Shown piece by piece: positions 8,048 through 9,021 of a stretch of 9,021 nt of DNA. Positions within the stretch are counted from its first letter, which is position 1, and every line of letters begins with the position of its first letter. The notes beneath the pieces were generated by a model, which was given only the letters and a program-made list of their open reading frames with translations, was not told the origin of the DNA and made no database searches. Source of the stretch: Flavobacteriaceae bacterium (lineage in GTDB: Bacteria; Bacteroidota; Bacteroidia; Flavobacteriales; Flavobacteriaceae); the NCBI GenBank assembly GCA_008081325.1, contig VMCO01000068.1, positions 1 through 9,021 on the forward strand, in the 5' to 3' direction. The translations under genes and the position numbers were made by a program.

Positions 8048-8410
8048 TTATTTTCTTAAAGGGTTGTCAAGGCCTTTTAAAGAGTCTTCAATCTTCTCTA
8101 TATAGTCTAACGAATCATCAAGAAAAAACAATAGTTCAGGAACTTTTCTTAGTTGTTTTTTTGCTTTTTGAGCAACTTCATGCCTTATTCTTGAAGACAT
8201 TTTCTCTACTTCATCTAATATTTGCTTAGACATTTCTGAAGGAAAAACACTTAAAAAGATTTTAGCAACAGAAAAGTCAACTGTCACAGAAACTTTGGTT
8301 ACAGACAAGAGGATTCCATAATTCCCTTCTTTCTTAATTTTCTTCTGTAAAATTTCAGCTAAGTCTTTTTGAAGAAGCTTTGAAATCTTTTTTTGTCTAG
8401 TTGTTTCCAT
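8048..8410 (-). CDS. rbfA: Ribosome-binding factor A
   Basis: 120 residues, normal for RbfA, a small KH-like protein that binds the 30S subunit during late maturation near the 5' end helix of 16S rRNA and is important in cold adaptation. The N-terminal METTRQKKISKLLQKDLAEI, the central strand segment VTKVSVTVDFSVAKIFLSVF (37-56) and the C-terminal helix-strand RIRHEVAQKAKKQLRKVPEL (74-93) with FFLDDSLDY (95-103) are the family's characteristic blocks. The start is ATG at 8410-8408. It is followed after three bases by the LolE-type permease in the same reading frame, and diverges from the epimerase gene with 65 bases between. A minus-strand TATATTTG motif upstream may be its promoter. Confidence 0.95.
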   Translation of the reverse strand: METTRQKKISKLLQKDLAEILQKKIKKEGNYGILLSVTKVSVTVDFSVAKIFLSVFPSEMSKQILDEVEKMSSRIRHEVAQKAKKQLRKVPELLFFLDDSLDYIEKIEDSLKGLDNPLRK

Positions 8411-8435
8411 TTTATAAAATTAGAACATTTGTAGC

Positions 8436-8447
8436 GTTTAATTAAAC
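8436..8447. repeat. 12-bp perfect palindrome GTTTAATTAAAC in the rbfA/mce divergent gap
   Basis: GTTTAATTAAAC is self-complementary. It lies centrally in the 65-base gap, next to the putative rbfA -7 box (8447-8454, sharing one base), where the rbfA transcript would begin, and 16 bases upstream of the putative mce -7 box. That position would suit an operator, but such palindromes also arise by chance in AT-rich DNA. Confidence 0.35.
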
Positions 8448-8454
8448 AAATATA
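8447..8454 (-). promoter_or_regulatory. Putative rbfA promoter -7 element (TATATTTG)
   Basis: The minus strand 8454-8447 reads TATATTTG, an exact TAnnTTTG match, 36 bases upstream of the rbfA ATG. No TTG at -33 spacing is visible. It would drive rbfA and the permease behind it. Confidence 0.45.
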
Positions 8455-8463
8455 AAATTAAAC

Positions 8464-8471
8464 TAAATTTG
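8464..8471 (+). promoter_or_regulatory. Putative mce promoter -7 element (TAAATTTG)
   Basis: TAAATTTG matches TAnnTTTG exactly but ends only four bases before the GTG start of mce. A normal initiation distance (about 5-8 bases) would put the transcript start at or within the start codon, giving a leaderless mRNA. No good -33 TTG is present; the nearest (8429-8431) is 32 bases away. The motif may therefore be chance. Confidence 0.35.
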
Positions 8472-8475
8472 TAAT

Positions 8476-8877
8476 GTGATTAAGAAAATTGAGCATATCG
8501 GAATTGCAGTAAAAGACTTAAATAAATCTGAAAATCTTTTCGAAAAACTATTGGGTCAAAAACCATACAAGAAAGAGGAGGTTGAGTCTGAAGGCGTTAT
8601 CACTTCTTTTTTTAAGGTGGCAGATCAAAAGATAGAGCTGCTTCACGCCTCTAATAAAGAATCTCCAATCTCAAAGTTTATTGAGAAAAGAAAAGAAGGG
8701 GTGCACCATTTAGCTTTACATGTTGACAGCATAAAAAAAGAAGTCGAAAGGCTTGAGAGACTAGGTTTTGAGTTTATTTCTACAACCCCCAAAAAAGGAG
8801 CAGACAACAAGATGATAGTCTTCTTACACCCTAAAACAACTAACGGAGTTCTTGTCGAGCTTTGCGAAGAAATTTAA
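8476..8877 (+). CDS. mce: Methylmalonyl-CoA epimerase
   Basis: 133 residues, a single-chain member of the vicinal-oxygen-chelate (glyoxalase) superfamily. It interconverts the (R) and (S) forms of methylmalonyl-CoA, linking methylmalonyl-CoA mutase to propionyl-CoA carboxylation or decarboxylation. Two beta-alpha-beta-beta-beta modules are visible, beginning at IEHIGIAVKDL (5-15) and GVHHLALHVDSI (75-86). Probable metal ligands are H7, E54 in KIELLH, H78 and E128 in VLVELCE. The conserved TPKKGADNKMIVFLHPK (104-120) and TNGVLVELC (122-130) near the C-terminus set it apart from generic glyoxalases. The start is GTG at 8476-8478; an in-frame TAA at 8464-8466 and the lack of any nearby ATG leave no better choice (an overlapping ATG at 8474 is followed at once by TGA). 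The mutase genes are not in the window. Confidence 0.93.
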   Translation: MIKKIEHIGIAVKDLNKSENLFEKLLGQKPYKKEEVESEGVITSFFKVADQKIELLHASNKESPISKFIEKRKEGVHHLALHVDSIKKEVERLERLGFEFISTTPKKGADNKMIVFLHPKTTNGVLVELCEEI

Positions 8878-8902
8878 GATGTTTTGTCATTAGCAAAACA
8901 TT
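8878..8902 (+). terminator. Hairpin directly after mce
   Basis: ATGTTTTG (8879-8886) and CAAAACAT (8894-8901) form a perfect 8-bp stem with a 7-base loop, extendable by a G-U pair. It begins immediately after the mce stop codon. The downstream TCATTAATATT is only moderately T-rich, so terminator function is plausible rather than clear. Its left arm contains the putative -33 TTG of the tRNA promoter. Confidence 0.45.
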
Positions 8903-8913
8903 CATTAATATTG
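8884..8913 (+). promoter_or_regulatory. Putative tRNA promoter (TTG-N19-TAATATTG)
   Basis: TTG at 8884-8886 is followed after 19 bases by TAATATTG (8906-8913), one mismatch from TAnnTTTG and with ideal Bacteroidota spacing. Transcription would start about 8918-8921, just before the tRNA 5' end at 8924. Confidence 0.5.
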
Positions 8914-8923
8914 CACACTATTT

Positions 8924-8997
8924 GGTCCTATAGCTCAGTTGGTTAGAGTAGATGACTCATAATCATTTGGTCCCTGGTTCGAGCCCAGGTGGGACCA
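8924..8997 (+). tRNA. tRNA with CAU anticodon (elongator Met or lysidine-type Ile)
   Basis: A full cloverleaf can be drawn: acceptor GGTCCTA (8924-8930) with TGGGACC (8990-8996), one T-G pair; D-stem GCTC/GAGT (8933-8936, 8946-8949); anticodon stem GATGA/TCATT (8951-8955, 8963-8967) around loop CTCATAA with anticodon CAT at 8958-8960; variable loop of five bases; T-stem CCTGG/CCAGG with loop TTCGAGC. The discriminator is A8997. The next bases are CCC, so CCA is not fully encoded and must be added by enzyme. It is not an initiator: position 1 pairs with 72 and the anticodon stem lacks three consecutive G-C pairs. C4-G69 and C5-G68 together with the ACTCATAATC and TTGGTC context resemble E. coli tRNA-Ile2, in which C34 is changed to lysidine, more than E. 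coli elongator tRNA-Met. Automated tools would probably call it Met. Confidence 0.93.
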
Positions 8998-9021
8998 CCC
9001 TTAAACCCTCTAAGTCCTTGA

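Noticed and set aside
8920..8925. TATTTG at the tRNA 5' edge as a -7 promoter element
   Set aside because: It overlaps the mature tRNA 5' end, so transcription would begin inside the tRNA; the upstream TAATATTG is better placed.
8924..8997. Initiator tRNA-fMet
   Set aside because: Position 1 (G) pairs normally with 72 (C), and the anticodon stem lacks the three G-C pairs of initiators.

Overview
The window reads as ordinary core chromosome from a member of the Bacteroidota, most likely a marine-type Flavobacteriia with a compact, AT-rich genome. The evidence is the family resemblance of the proteins (an M1 peptidase, LepA, DusB, RbfA, a LolC/E-type permease and methylmalonyl-CoA epimerase), the absence of Shine-Dalgarno sequences before the starts, and several copies of the Bacteroidota -7 promoter motif TAnnTTTG at sensible positions. 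Coding sequence fills nearly everything; the largest gap between genes is 92 bases, so no gene-free stretch exceeds 300 bases. No insertion sequence, phage gene, CRISPR array or integration site was seen.

Layout. On the minus strand, positions 1798 to 1 hold a metallo-beta-lactamase-fold hydrolase followed by an M1-family metallopeptidase that runs off the left edge; the two overlap by four bases. Divergent from them is a long APC-type amino-acid permease with a cytoplasmic universal-stress-protein tail (1843-4011). It converges with lepA (5809-4013) across a 1-base gap, and both stop codons sit inside one small hairpin that looks like a bidirectional terminator. lepA diverges from dusB (5902-6891), with a promoter motif for each in the 92-base gap. 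dusB converges with, and overlaps by 35 bases, an FtsX/LolE-type permease (8044-6857), which lies downstream of rbfA (8410-8048). rbfA diverges from methylmalonyl-CoA epimerase (8476-8877), which is followed by a hairpin and a CAU-anticodon tRNA (8924-8997).

How the genes fit together. lepA, dusB, rbfA and the tRNA all serve translation (ribosome function, tRNA modification, 30S maturation, decoding). The epimerase belongs to propionate/methylmalonyl-CoA metabolism. The permeases and the exported peptidase are envelope or nutrient functions. The neighbours do not form one obvious pathway.

The main oddities are that five of the eight visible starts are not ATG (four TTG, one GTG), and that regulatory elements are packed onto coding ends: hairpins containing stop codons, a promoter overlapping a hairpin, and a promoter motif only four bases from a start codon. 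The tRNA's identity (Met or lysidine-modified Ile) needs a decision. I found no convincing undescribed biological system.
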